DNA from: Casuarius casuarius
Lineage: Eukaryota; Chordata; Aves; Casuariiformes; Casuariidae
Direction: 5' to 3'
Length of the DNA: 64,000 bases
NCBI GenBank assembly: GCA_003342895.1
Contig: PTFA01000017.1
Coordinates: forward strand, 1,176,016-1,240,015
Shown here: piece by piece, positions 25,163 through 37,480 of the stretch
Position numbering within the stretch: position 1 is the first letter of the stretch
How the letters are laid out: each line of letters opens with the position of its first letter
Notes under the pieces: generated by a model
Database searches by the model: none
What the model was told of the DNA's origin: nothing
Seen by the model: the letters and a program-made list of their open reading frames with translations, nothing else
Translations under genes and position numbers: made by a program

Positions 25163-28100
25163 AGATCTCTTCGGAAGTCTGACTCTGACTGTAGACTTTG
25201 GAGTCTATCTCCAAATACACATATTTTTCTTCTCAGCCAGTCTGTACTACTGTAACGGAGACAATTCTGGATGTGTTAGATGAATATGCAGTTAACCGAG
25301 ATGACTTACGCTTAGCAAAAAAATCTTAAACTCTCAAACACATGCCAGCCCATTGACTGAATTAGGCAGTTACTAGCTCCAATAAAATTCCAAGGACTCT
25401 AGTATACCAACAGACCAATTATCTGATAGAAATATCTATTTTCTTCCTAGAGACTTGCTCAGCAATTATGGTTTTAAACAACCTCCTTCTTCTCCTCAAT
25501 GATTAAAAAGCATCACTAACTATATAAAACATACCTTCTAGCTATAATTATTTGAACATTGAACCAATCTCATCCTTGACTCACCCAGTAATTTCTGTGC
25601 CTTGCAAATACAATAACAGTATATACATGTGGCATATCTCTGACTGTCTCTAGAGATCTGGGCAAGGATTGGGACTTCAACAGACCAACAGGGTCATTAT
25701 GCTGAGGCTAGATTGTAAGGCCTTTTGAATCTCAAATGAATAATTTTATTGTAATGCAAATAGAGATTAGAGTTAAAGTTGCTATAGAAACACCAGCTCT
25801 AATTTTTCTGTATTTGGAAGGATTAAAGTAAAGGCACCTGAAGCCGTGGGGGGGAAGGTATGTACAAATTCATTGGCCAAAAGAAGAAAAAACATTTGGT
25901 GACAAGCTGCAATTCTAGCAGTTTGGGGGCAATCATTTAAAGTGGTTAGCCAGTTGAGTTGAATGAGTGGGGAGAATAAATCTCACTGCATTTGGCCACT
26001 GCACAAGTACGAATGCAATGCTACAGTGCTCCCTTATTGCTGTGGAAGGTTGTCCATGCTGTGACAGCCGCCCTAGAGAAACCTGGGTCCTCCCGAGCCA
26101 CTGCCATGGAATAAAGGCCATTGCCAAAGAGCAACGCAACCAAAGCACAGACAAACTCTTCTCCGACCTAACCCCTTTCCTCTTCTGTGAAGGAAAACAG
26201 GTTTCTCTGTGTCAGGTAAAACCAAAGCAGACACAGTTCTGAAGGAGTCACAGCGCTGGAGTAGCTTTTCTGGTGTCTGATAGAGACTAAAGGCTCCAGG
26301 GGCTCCTTCTTGTATCTCTGCTCTGCTATGGTCTCCTTCCTGTGCAAGTTGTTTGGTATGTAAGGGCCTGAGACATAGGTATGAAAGGACCGCAACCTTT
26401 CCTTCAGAAGGGACACTACTTCCTCCCCCATACAGATACTTATCATCATTAATAAATTCTGGGGACTTGGCATCTTTGCCATGTCAGATTTGTGTGAAGC
26501 CAATCAGTGCATTCAATCAGGGGAAGAGAAGTACATGTGGGAGTATGTGTGTGCACAAACACACAAAAGTACGATCTCATAAAGCTCCTTTCCTTAAGCA
26601 ACTAGAGTTAAAAATCAGTCAGCCAAACTGGGGTCTCCTTTCTCCCTTCCCTGGCAGTTCAGAGAAACTGATGTGGAGGGATGCCCTGCTAAAAAATGGT
26701 GCCTGCAGCTTTCCACCACATGCTTAACCAGATCACACACCTGTGAGAAGAGCCATATGAAGGCAGGTGGTGTTCATACATCCTCTGTACATTCTTCAGC
26801 AGGGCAACTTGAAAATTAGATAGAAACAGTCTTACTCAGGGTTTCTTTCTGATCAGAAATCCAAAAGAGAGAGATCTATCTGGCATGTTTCCATATAAAA
26901 TCTGTGGGAACTAAAGGTTAAATACAGACGACACTAGGATATTTATTTAGGATTGGGATCTTTTCTTTCAGCTGTTTGTACGCAATTCTTCTTAACTTTG
27001 CTTTGATTTTATTGGTATGATTCCCCCTCCTTCCCTCTGATACCCTCTTTGTGTGGAACATATATTTTTCTATTTTACAAGTGTTATTTTCTTTTCCCTT
27101 CTAGCTTCCATCTGCGGTAGCCTGCAAAACACCATATATAATTTGCAAAAGTCCTTTCTCCTCCTTAACTGCAGTTTTAAAAATTGAATCTGTTTTTATT
27201 TTAAAATATTGCTTCTAGTCTGCATGTGTGCCATGTTCAGCTTTCCCCTTCCAGCTGTCCTGGCACCCTTATCCCCTCCTGCTTGGTTTGCAGCTCCACA
27301 GCAGAGCTGGGAGCCCTTTAAGATGATGACAATCAGCCTATGTGTAAGGAGACATAACCTCTGGAGGCCATTCATCACTTGGCTTTTGAGAAAGACAATA
27401 AAATGTGTTTTATTGACCAAAAGTCTCATTCTTCCCAGATGAAAGAAAATATAAGCCAAGAAATTATCATGAACATAATCATATATAAGGTCTTATTAAG
27501 GCAAGGTGCATCCATCCAAACCTTTAAGTGTGTGACACAGTTCTAGCAACATCAGTGTCTTCTTGAAGCCACAGTTCCTGGAGGGCCCTGGTCTACAGGA
27601 CTCTCACTTTTTAAAGCAGGTTGCTAGTTCACAGGTTTGTGGAGAAAAGCTTACAGTCATAACCCAAGTGAATTGTGCAACCTCAGACAACAAATACACC
27701 CCATTTTCTCTCCATTTTGATTTTGAGTGCACAATGACCTCTTGTTATGGGTCCTCATGGTACGAATCCCAGTTTTGACTATCATCAGTCAACCCAGCTG
27801 CAGGTGAGTAGATGAATAAATATTTTATTCAAACCGAGGGGCCAAAGGCAGTCAAGCAGGGATGCCACCTACATCCCCCTGTGCTGCTAGTTTTATGGCA
27901 TTGACAGACAGACTGTGAGCTGAGGAGATGCTGGGTGATCTGACACACACTTGCTTGACACTTGAGGCAGGAGTTGTATCATAAAAAACACTGCAGTGCC
28001 ATGGACAATGCAATTCTTTCAAAACGATTCATATTCAAACATTTTACAATTGTAGCATCGTTTGAGTTAGATAAGGTCAGAATTTACTTTCTCTATTACT

Positions 28101-30889
28101 TTTAGCCACACAATTTACCTAACCTCTTCTGGTGGAATTTTTCTGAGAGTGATATAAACCAGGAGGAAAATTGTTTTGTGAAGGCTTACACAAATTCCTG
28201 TCATGCATGATGAATTCTACAACAATATATATTTTTCCCTTTAGAGAAAAAGAAGATGTTTAAGGGGACAGTGTACCCAAATATCTCATCTCTTTCCCAT
28301 GTGAAACTTTAAAATACACTTTTCCTCAGTTAACAGCAGGCCTTTCATTCATGGTCTCAACTGTGAAAATAAGAACAACAGCTCACTTGCATGACTTAGG
28401 ACCTTAGTGTGCTTGCACTTGATTATAAATGATACCAATGACAAAAAGTAAGTGTGTGTGTGTGTGATTCTGCTTGTTTCCATATATAGGAACTTGTATG
28501 TAGAAACATGTTCTGCATCAAAATAGTTACACATGTATGACTCCATTTGAAGAAGGAAGCCTTTCACTTCTGGCTTTATAATTTTTGTAAAGGAAACCTC
28601 CTGAGCCAAGGAATTCTGCATTTTCTGGTGTTGTTACTTGTTCTTTAGAATAAAGGAAAAAAGTCACAACACAACAATTTACCATCAGGTTCAGAACCAT
28701 CGTATCTTTCCACCTTCTCTGTTACACTGGGCATCAGTTTCCTTGCATCCATGCCCCATTCCCACCCCTTCCCTCTGTCTTGCCCGGCACTGACAGCTGT
28801 CTCACCTGCTCCCCACACACTTGCTGACTTTTGGGCACCTGCGTGCCACTCACTTACATGCTCCTCCTCTGTTGGAGGTTTTCTTAGGAAATATCAGCTT
28901 CACCTTCCTCCTCCTCCTCCCTCTCCACACATACAACCTGTCTGTAACTGGCAAAGGTCAGGCTGAAGCTGTGGGACCGCTTCCTACCATGCCAATTTAT
29001 GCTGGCGTACTCCTTCCCTGTGCACCAACACACTCCCATTTGACCCCACCTAATGCCTCTTATTTCAGCTGAGACTGAACCCCTCTAGTGCAGCAGCTGC
29101 ATTTATGTTCAGCCAGCCACTGCAGTGCTGCCATCTCAAAAGATAACTCCAAAAGCTGCAGGAATAAGAAAATGTTTTGCATTTGTGATGCTGTTCTTCA
29201 TGGCCATATAGAGGGACTGTAATGTTTCTTACGGGGAATGTGACTTATCCTGCCATGAAGGCCCTGCGCATGCCATCCAGGCCATGTGCCCAAGGAAAGT
29301 TGTAATTATTGATGGAATTACTAAGACTTTATGTAGGCAAAAGAGCAGTGATTTGTAAATTCAGCTGGAGCCTTTTTGCTGATGTCTTACAGCAGAAATT
29401 CATATCTGATTAGCTGCCCATTAACTTTAACTTCTCCTTTGTCATTACTATTGCCAAACATAGGTCTCTCCTTGCACTGAATATCCTTGTTTGTTATTAC
29501 TGTTGCTCAGATACATTAGCATTCCTGTTGCAAAGCTGAATTTCATTTTGTTGCATTCTGAAAGTACCATCTAATCTCTCTGATCTCACTGCTCTAGCAT
29601 TTTGATACCATGGCAGTCCTTTGCAGCAGGTTTTGACTTACTGCCTTCTGAGAATTTAATTACCACACTATTTACCACTATCCTTACTTGAGATGACTGG
29701 AAAAATCAAAGCACACAGAATAATTGAATGTGTTTGTTTGTTTATCTTGCTGTCCATGGAGGACGTCATAGGGCCGTGCATTATATTCAGTAGTAGCCAT
29801 TGCACAAAGGAGTGGTCATGGGGATGGCTGGGTGGGAACAGAGTCACAGTCACCCATCTACCGTCGTGAGCTGGGGCTGCTAAAGCTCTTGAGAGAGAGA
29901 AAACCTTGGGGAATCAGTAGGTGGCTTGCTCTGCCTCAGGTCAAGTTGTCTTTCTCCTCATCCGTGTTATCTCAGCTTGCATTGCTTAACCATGCACCTT
30001 GTGGAAGGTATTCAGACCTTCAAAACATTTATTGGAAAAGTACCAACAAAGAATGTGGCTTGTGGAAGGGTTATCTGATTCTTGTTTAAATGTTCAACAA
30101 GAATCATGGGAATAACAGTTTATTTGGATTGTTTACAAGAGCAAGTACTACAGGACATGACCTTAATACTTTCTGTTTCTCTCATTTTCTGACGGACTTT
30201 ACATACAGTATACATATCCTGTAATGGTCAATGCACTGTAACATATCCTTAATATTATGTATCTTGAAATAGTCAGCACTCAGAAATGAAGATGAAAAGC
30301 ACACATCAGGGAGAAGTTTGGGAATGGAGATTTTAAAAGAGCAATGAATTTTTGTACTGAAAAACAAAACAGAAAAAAGAAGAGCAGGGCTTCAAGGCAA
30401 AAGAGAACTACTGTGTTTATGACCTAGTTACAACGCGGTACCTTTCTGTTCTGCTAAGTGCATTGATCTCCTGGTCACACTGTTGTAACATAAATAAGGC
30501 AGCTGCAGTTAAACCATGCCTACTCTCAGTTACAAGCAAGTTTGCACAAAATCAAGAAGAAGAAAGAAAATGCAATTCACATCTGAGTGATCTGTAAGTT
30601 TGTTTGTCCGAGTTTTCCCCTCTCACCCTCCCCTAAAAGAAACTCATGTAAATTTGACAGAACATGGGAATCCAAAATTCAGGGCAGTATTTTTCATGGA
30701 TTTCAGCTTTCTTTTATGCAGCCAAATCCATTTCTTTAAAAGCATGTAAACGTGGGTGCCCTGCTATTCCTTATGTCTGGAAGCCAAAGGCTTCTTAGCT
30801 GTTGTTGACACTTTCATATACAAAATAATAACCTGCAGAAAGACAGCTTCTCCATGAAATGCAGCTTTATCAGAGCAGACAGCTGTCAG
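25163..30889. other. Long unique stretch, no gene recognised
   Basis: No transposon signature stands out. A short (TG)7-like run is at about 28452-28466. A CCTCCTCCTCC word lies near 28905-28925. Frames up to 124 codons have no recognisable domains. Confidence 0.45.
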
Positions 30890-31205
30890 CTCCTTCCCCA
30901 TGGCACACATGAGGAGCCATGCCCTGGCCCCACCACTCTGTCCCGGGGATCCTTCCCAGGGCCACCACAGGCAAAGCACATGGATGAAGTGGGGTCCCTC
31001 GGCACCAGCCCCTCCGACAGAGCGGCCCGCGGGGAGAGGGGCCAGGCAGTGGCCACCGCGCTGGCCAGGTGGCTGCTGGCTTGAGCCCCTTCCCTCTCCA
31101 GCACCGTGCAGATGTTTGGGGTCATAATGGGGCTACAGCTGGTGTCTCCCCCCAGCACAGAGGCCGAGCCTCAGTAGTGCCATGGACCCGGGCGGGGGGG
31201 GGTCA
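30890..31205. other. GC-rich, CpG-enriched patch
   Basis: The stretch is visibly richer in G+C than its surroundings. It has about a dozen CpGs, including CCCGCGGGG, ACCGCGCTGG and CCCGGGC followed by nine G. Overlapping open frames of 75-90 codons exist on both strands, as expected in GC-rich DNA, so they are not evidence for a gene. It could be a small CpG-rich regulatory patch or a decayed exon. Confidence 0.5.
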
Positions 31206-31437
31206 GTGTGGCATTTGTCTTTGAGGGATCAGGGACTAGGCCATATCATGCTAATATCACAGCATCAAAATGCTTCATGGCAAAATAGACTGCCATGGCC
31301 AAGGGTGTAGAGTGAACCCTAAAGATGAAACCCTGCCTATGTATAAATTGGGCTTCCACGGCTATAATTCACCCCACACGTCTTCTGTTTCTTTCCTTTC
31401 TGCACTAAAGGAACCTGAGTTTTGGACATGTTTATTT

Positions 31438-31470
31438 TCTCTCTCTTTCTCTCTCTCTCTTTTTTTCCCT
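31438..31470 (+). repeat. (CT)n-rich simple repeat
   Basis: Interrupted CT dinucleotides followed by a T tract. Confidence 0.85.
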
Positions 31471-31929
31471 ACCTACAGCCTTCCTTGTCCCTCAGTGATC
31501 CCACTATGGTGTGACTGAATTATTAATAAACTGTTTTTCAAAGTATAGCCTGAAAGCGGCCAGGCTTTAGACAAAGCAGGCTTCCTCCAGAACTGCCTGT
31601 TGTGTCTGCTTGTCTTCTCCCACGGACGCAGGGAGCAGCTAGGAGAAGGGGCTCTCCTGTTGTTCAGGATCCACCGGCACGACTCAAGTGCCACAGCTGT
31701 GAGCTGCACCAGGCACAGGCTTGCTAAAACAAGAGAGAGCCATGAGACAGCAATTTTGCTTCCTCTGTGCTCTGCTGCATCTTCGGCACATGATATTTAA
31801 AGAGCATTATGGGATTCGATGCACTTAATAATGGCTGCCTCAGAAGGATTTGGTAGCTGAACACAAATAAGTAGCTATGTGATTAGGTTTCATGCGTTTT
31901 GGTACATTTTATTACGTTTTCCATTACCT

Positions 31930-31953
31930 AAAAAAAAAAAAAAAAAAAAAAAA
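31930..31953 (+). repeat. Poly(A) run of 24
   Basis: Twenty-four uninterrupted A follow CCATTACCT. No recognisable retroposed sequence lies directly upstream and there is no obvious target duplication, so I treat it as a simple repeat. Confidence 0.9.
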
Positions 31954-32229
31954 GCAGAATCCAAGCAGGGAGGAAATGCTTTCTCTGCCAACAGTCTTAT
32001 TGCCAACCTCATATCTTGCAAACTCCCAGGGTAACACTTCTCCCTCAAGACATGTGGCTGCTTTTTAAATTGCAAAGAGTTGTACTTCATAAGTGTTGTG
32101 ATATTTGAGGAAGCTGGCCACCATCACCTCCAATTACCTCAGGTTGAAAAGTCAGATGCCTAAGTGGATACTGGCTATTCAGAGGTCGGTAGAGTTTAAT
32201 TGCTGCTTACAGTTGGGAGGAGAAAGCTG

Positions 32230-32635
32230 TCGCCCTTCACATCGCTGTTCCATTGTCTACCTGGCAGCCTCCCTCCCATCCACACTGCCAGCCGCCGCCA
32301 CTTCTTGTCTCTCTACCCAGCCTCCTATGTGCACTCCTTTTCCAAAGCCACCTTTGCTCCATCACTCACATTGAGGTTTTTCTTACCTTGCCCTCATCAT
32401 CTCTTCCTCCATCCCACTCTGTTCCCAGCAGACTCGATCTCATGTCCAGCTTTGTTACCTTGCTCCAGCTCTGCCTGGCTCTCTCCTGACCCTCTGCCAC
32501 CCTCCTGTCCTTGCTCACCTTTCTCCTTTCTGACTCACCCTTGGGTTCCTGCCCCAGCTGCCCTCCTCCTGCTACCCTATGCTCTTCCTCGCCTCACCGC
32601 CTTCCTCTTCTCCTCTGACTTGCCCATGCTTTGAG
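32230..32635 (+). repeat. Pyrimidine-rich tract (about 400 bp)
   Basis: The plus strand is strongly C+T-rich, built from CCTCCTCC, CTTCCTC and CCACCCTCC-like words. The 144-codon frame here is rich in Ser, Pro and Leu, which follows from the composition. I see no gene. Confidence 0.7.
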
Positions 32636-33224
32636 GAAAATATTACCATGGCAGTGTGATTGCCTGGGAAGCAAACGTACGTTTCTGCTGCAGAGGATGT
32701 GTCTGTGTAGCACACATACTACATCTCAGGCGTGGGTGCTTCATCTCCATCAGTACATCTGCAGTCTGAAATTAGAAATCTAAAATCTTAATTGTATGCT
32801 CAGAAATGGGGCCAAAATGTTGCCATGGTGAAATAACAGGAGGAAGGATCAATGATAAGATGTTGCAAAATGAGATTTCGTCAGGATAAAATGTCCCATA
32901 TGAAATAAAAGTTCAGACTATCCCTCTTATTTTGAGCTGAATAAAGCAGCTTTTCTTTCCACATCATGAAATTAGCATTAGCATTTGGGACTTGCGTGGT
33001 CCAAAATAGGAGCATCTACAGTGTTTTACATTATCTCCAGAGTTTTGTATCATAACATATCATCCTATGATGATGTTTTATAACTATCCCATGTTCAGCA
33101 CCTCTTCTGACAACATGCCTATGAAACACACAACACAGAAAGCTACTGTAGGGGCTGGCAGCTGTACGCAGTCCAGCTTGCTCTTAATGGCTGTTGGAAC
33201 TGTAATACAAAGTAGGGGACTAAA

Positions 33225-33490
33225 ATCACAGAAAGAAAGATTTGGGTTATTCATTAGGAAAAACTCTGCACTGGAATGAATGAAGCAAAGCAGTTGATTT
33301 CCTGAGGATCCCAAAGGCGAGGGATTTGAGGCCATCACAAAGGAATTTTGAGAGTAGTTTAGACAAACATCTGCCAGCAAAGTCTTGGTAGAAGATCCTG
33401 CCTTGGGACAGGGGGATGCAGCAGACAACTCCCAGGGCTCTCCAGACCCAACTCTGGGATTCCTTGCTGGCCTTCTCACTGCCATGGCTG
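33225..33490 (+). mobile_element. Old CR1/L3-like LINE fragment, 3' region
   Basis: The ordered blocks are TTCATTAGGAAAAACTCTGC, GCACTGGAATGAATGAAG, TTGAGGCCATCACAAAGG, TTAGACAAACATCTGCCAGC (33358-33377) and a GGGACAGGGGGATG segment. These match the 3' coding end and tail of an old CR1-type element, including the TTAGACAAACATCTGTC signature. Confidence 0.65.
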
Positions 33491-34631
33491 TGTGAAACGT
33501 CATGAAGGAGCTTCTTTCTGCTTATCTTTGGCTAACTGTCTACCCCCTTTAAAAGCATGTGTGATATAATGTGACTATGCATGTTTTCAGATGTCCTTGT
33601 TTTTAATTTCTAAATGCTTATTTAAAGCTGTTAAAGCTCTCTTGGTTTAATTTCTGGATTACTTCTATTTTATATCTAGCCAAAAAGCTAGATATTTTCT
33701 GTCACCCCTCTCACAAAGCTGGATTTTGTATGGAATCTCAGAAATGCATTAATTTCACTACAACTTCCTTAAATTTTTAATGTTCTAGTCAGCCTATCTG
33801 CCCAATAGCTTAATTACTTCTCCACCCTCACCAATAGCCTGTAAGAGTGCAGCTTCTGAGTATTTCCTGACCTTTCCTTTTTCTAATTCATCCCACTTAA
33901 ACTGGGATGTTTGTTCTCAAATTTTGAAACACATGCAAATGGACAGTGCCATTCATTTATATTTTCCTTCTGATTATATGTTACAAATCTTTTCTTTTCT
34001 TTCTTTCTTGGAGGTAGGCAGAGTTTTTTGTCTCTTGCTCAAAAGCTATTCCAGTGCCTTTTCAGCACAAGCCCTATTGAATTCTTCCCTACTGAGAGCC
34101 AGAGAGCTTTTGTCTGTGGATATGTGCACTATCAAAAATATCCTAGCCATAGACATGCTCGGAAACATTTTCCTTCACCTTCCGGTCTATGCTGTTACAA
34201 GCTGGATTCCCTTGCTCAGCTAGAAGGCCCTTAAGGGTCAGGCAGGTGCATTAGGTCTTTCACCCATACCAGGTATAGGGGAGAAGAAAGGCTAGAAAGG
34301 GGTGCTCAGTAAGGGAAGCCCAGGCTGCATCCAACCCTCTATGCTACTAGCAAAAAGCAGCCCACCTGATACCTGAGGAAAAAAGTAAACTGAGCCACGG
34401 CTAGTGTTCAAGAAAGTAACTCCCTTTCTGGAGCAAGTCAGGACTGTGATGCTGCGGGTACACCTGTGTCACAACATGCAGAAAATTAGCCGAAGTGCAG
34501 TGCTGCACTAAAGTCCCTTTTTTTGATTTAGGGCCCTGGGCATCTTTGCACAGGACACTATTGAGCATGGTAGCCACAGGTCATCACTCTCAGTTTCCTT
34601 AGTTGCTTTTCCGGTGCGTCAGAGGTAGGTC

Positions 34632-34632
34632 N
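34632..34632. other. Assembly ambiguity (N)
   Basis: A single N in unique sequence. Confidence 0.95.
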
Positions 34633-34859
34633 CGTTTTCCTCAGATCGGTTGGCCAAAATAGGTCCATGACATCTCTCTGAAGATCTGCCAAGGCTTGGA
34701 CAGGCGCAGCTTGGGGGTCACTAATGCTGAGCCCAGGCTGCTGCCTCACTGGTGTGTGTGGCACGGTGCTGGCTGGCTGAGATGAGAGCTCACGTCAACG
34801 TCACCCCTGAAACATTTACGCACACTCGTCTGAATGCAAGTACGTTCCTTCAAAGTCCA

Positions 34860-36060
34860 TTTGTAAGACCTTTCATAGGAAAATAAGATGACAGGAAAAA
34901 GCCACATGGTTTGAGGAGAACAAACTATTTCAGACTGGTCTAATTTCATCCTCTGACAGGGTAACAGGCCTAACAAAATGGCAAATGTGGTACTGATGTC
35001 GTTAAAGCTTTCTGATTCTGTCTCATGCAATATTTTCATAAGAATCTTGGAAAATATGGTCTAGATTATATCATTTCGAAGTGGATGCCGGACTGGTTGA
35101 AAAACCGTACTGAAAAAGTAATTATGAATGTTCCACTGTCAAAATGGGAAGTCATTTCAAGTGGGGTCTCTCCTGAACATGATTCTACAAAATATTTTCA
35201 TTGACAGCTTGGATGATAGAATAGACTGTATGCTTATAAAATCTGAGCATGCTACCAAGCTGGCAGAGGCTGTAAGCACTTCAAAGGACAGGATAAGAAT
35301 TCAAAATGATCTTGATAAATTGAAGGAACTGAAATCAATAAGAAGAAATTCAATAAAGACAAGTGCAAAGTGATACACTTAGCAAGGAGAAATCAAATGC
35401 ACAAATACAAAATGACGAATAACTGGTGAAGCAGCAGCCCTGCCAGAGGAGGACCTGAGGGCATTGTGTACCGTGAGCCGAATATAAATTAGCAATATGA
35501 TCCTGACTTAAAAGTGGCTGATGACATTCCCAGATGTATTAATAAGTTATTAGAGGAAGTAGTTGTTCTCTTTGACTTGGTACTGGTTAGGTCACTGACG
35601 GACTAGTGTCCTGCTTTTGACAGCAAACTTAGGAAAAGATTAAAACAGTCCAGCAGAAAGAAACAGGAAAGCTTAGAGGACTGTGGAATGGAACCTGTAA
35701 ACTAAGGCTGAAACAACCTTTTGTATTTAGCGTAGAACAAGGACCATTTTCAAAAGGTGTTTTACAGAAGCCACAAGCAAATAAATTGTTTTGTCAATTG
35801 AAAAAGACAGCAAAAGTTGCTGTTGGCTTAATTTGCAGAAAGAGAGATTCAAGTTTGATATTAATAGAAGATTAAGAATGATAGTTCAGCATTGTACTGT
35901 GGTGTCTCCTCATTGGGGTGGGTGGTATTGTAGGAAGCTTTTAAGACCGAAGTTTGGAGAACTATCTTTTAGTGCTGGCCTAAATATACTTTTTTTTGAG
36001 TGTAGGAAAATTAATTGAATGACATGTCTGTTGCTATTTAACTCTGTCTGAACCAGCACT
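34860..36060 (+). mobile_element. Old CR1/L3-like LINE, RT domain to 3' region
   Basis: This is a decayed plus-strand copy spanning the RT palm to near the 3' end. CTGACAGGGTAACAGGCCTA leads into the segment equivalent to SKAFDSVSHN. A frame then reads W(M)PDWLKNRTEKVIMN, followed by a block equivalent to NIFIDSLDD. The catalytic FADD box has decayed to SEHATKL, so the Asp pair is lost. Next comes AAGTGCAAAGTGATACACTT (35360-35379), the KCKVIHL motif. Towards the 3' end CTAAGGCTGAAACAACC, GAGATTCAAGTTTGATATTA and TTTTAGTGCTGGCCTAAATATAC are recognisable. Many indels and stops are present. It explains the 81-codon plus-strand frame at 35128-35373. Confidence 0.8.
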
Positions 36061-36269
36061 GTGGAATTCCATCTCCATTTTCAGTTCTTGCTTTAGTAGT
36101 TGTCTAGCTCAGTCATTAGTTTCAGAAAAAATCTTGGAGATAAGGGATGGACTGGAAGTGCCCTTTTTAGAATTGCTTTGATAAGATGCTGACATGAGGG
36201 TCAATTACTTTTTGAGCACACATTTCTGTGCTGGATAAACACAGAGTAAAGCCGTAATTTCTAACCCAT

Positions 36270-37480
36270 TGGACCTACAATTTAAGATGCGAGAGCAAAT
36301 GAACGCAGGCAGGTGGAGGTGCAGAAAGACCTCTGGAGACAATGTTAATCAGCATAGGCAGTGGTGCAAGCACAGGAGCAGTATATCCATTGTCAATTTT
36401 TATAGGTATTGCAGCCAAGGAGAATGTTGATCTGGGATTTGAAGGGGAATAATAAAGTACCTTTGCAGGGTAGCTTTTCCAAGCACCAGAATAAGGAAAG
36501 AAGTAAGATATTTGTTTGAAAACTTGAAAGGTGGGTGGCAGAGGCTGGTATCAGGGCTGATAAGAACAGAGTGTTGACTTTTTTCAAGGATGGGAAGCGA
36601 GAAGTCAGAGGAAAAGGACATGGCAGGAGAGGCCCTGAGAAAAGAGCTGAGGCTTGCATGGTAGAGAGTTAATGTGGACTTACCAAGCAAGGACACTACG
36701 GTCAAAGAAGCTGGCTAGGAAAATCAGATGTGCAGCAGTATTCTGGGTGGATAAGAGGTACAAATGGCAGCCTTTGCTAGAGATGTGAGGTGACAGCGTA
36801 GACTCTGGTCAAGAATTTTAGTTGCATGGATGGATAAGAAAGACGATGACTTTGATCTGTTATGTGGGAGTATTGCATAGTCTTGATGAGAAAACTGAGA
36901 GAGAATTCAGGTAACATCCAGGTTATGAGGCTACATGACAGGGAGGATAATGGGATTGTCCAAAGCAATGGAGAAAGCAGCAATGGAGAGCAGTTAGGAA
37001 AAGAATTAAGAAATTTGCTTTTAAAATACTGAGTTTGAGTTGACAGTGGGATATCCAAGGGCACTGCCAGGAAGACAGTCCAGATCTAGGGCAGAGAGTT
37101 AAATTTCTAAGTCATATGCCCTAACCTCTCAAATACACAAACTGTTCTATCCTTCCACACAGCCAAAATGATCATCTCCAGGAACGTTTGTGGATAGTAA
37201 GACCCAGAGAGCAAATGCAAATGAAAAAGAAAGAGGGACCCCACATAAAAACTGCAGGGAAGATAAAAACAATCACCTAGAGAGCACAGAGAAATAGTAA
37301 CAAAAACAGGGGGGAGGAAAGATCCAAAGAAGTCAGGGAAGTCGGGAAGAATATCACAGGGAGTCTGACAAATGAAGGAAGCAATGACAGACTACTGAAG
37401 CTTAGTAGGAATAAGAAAGAGATAATCCTCTTCCCAGAAACAGAAGTTGTACCATTGGACCATGAACTTCTTATCATTCA
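36270..37480. repeat. Purine-rich block, probable unclassified ancient repeat
   Basis: The plus strand is persistently A+G-rich for over 1 kb. The order of blocks GCAGCAGTATTCTGGGTGGA, AGAATTTTAGTTGCATGGAT, GAGTTGACAGTGGGATATCC and CAGTCCAGATCTAGG recalls a widespread vertebrate interspersed repeat that I cannot name. Minus-strand frames of 88-101 codons here are pyrimidine-derived and low-complexity. Confidence 0.4.

Noticed and set aside
27750..28000. AATAAA-containing segment considered as a retroviral LTR fragment
   Set aside because: No paired LTR, primer-binding site or TG...CA ends could be identified.
31930..31953. Poly(A) run considered as the tail of a processed pseudogene
   Set aside because: No coding or gene-like sequence precedes it and no flanking target duplication is visible.
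32200..32634. 144-codon plus-strand frame, the longest after the CR1 RT segment
   Set aside because: It lies in a pyrimidine-rich tract; Ser/Pro/Leu content follows from base composition and there is no domain or splice context.
33084..33503. 139-codon minus-strand frame
   Set aside because: It runs antisense through the old CR1/L3 fragment at 33225-33490.
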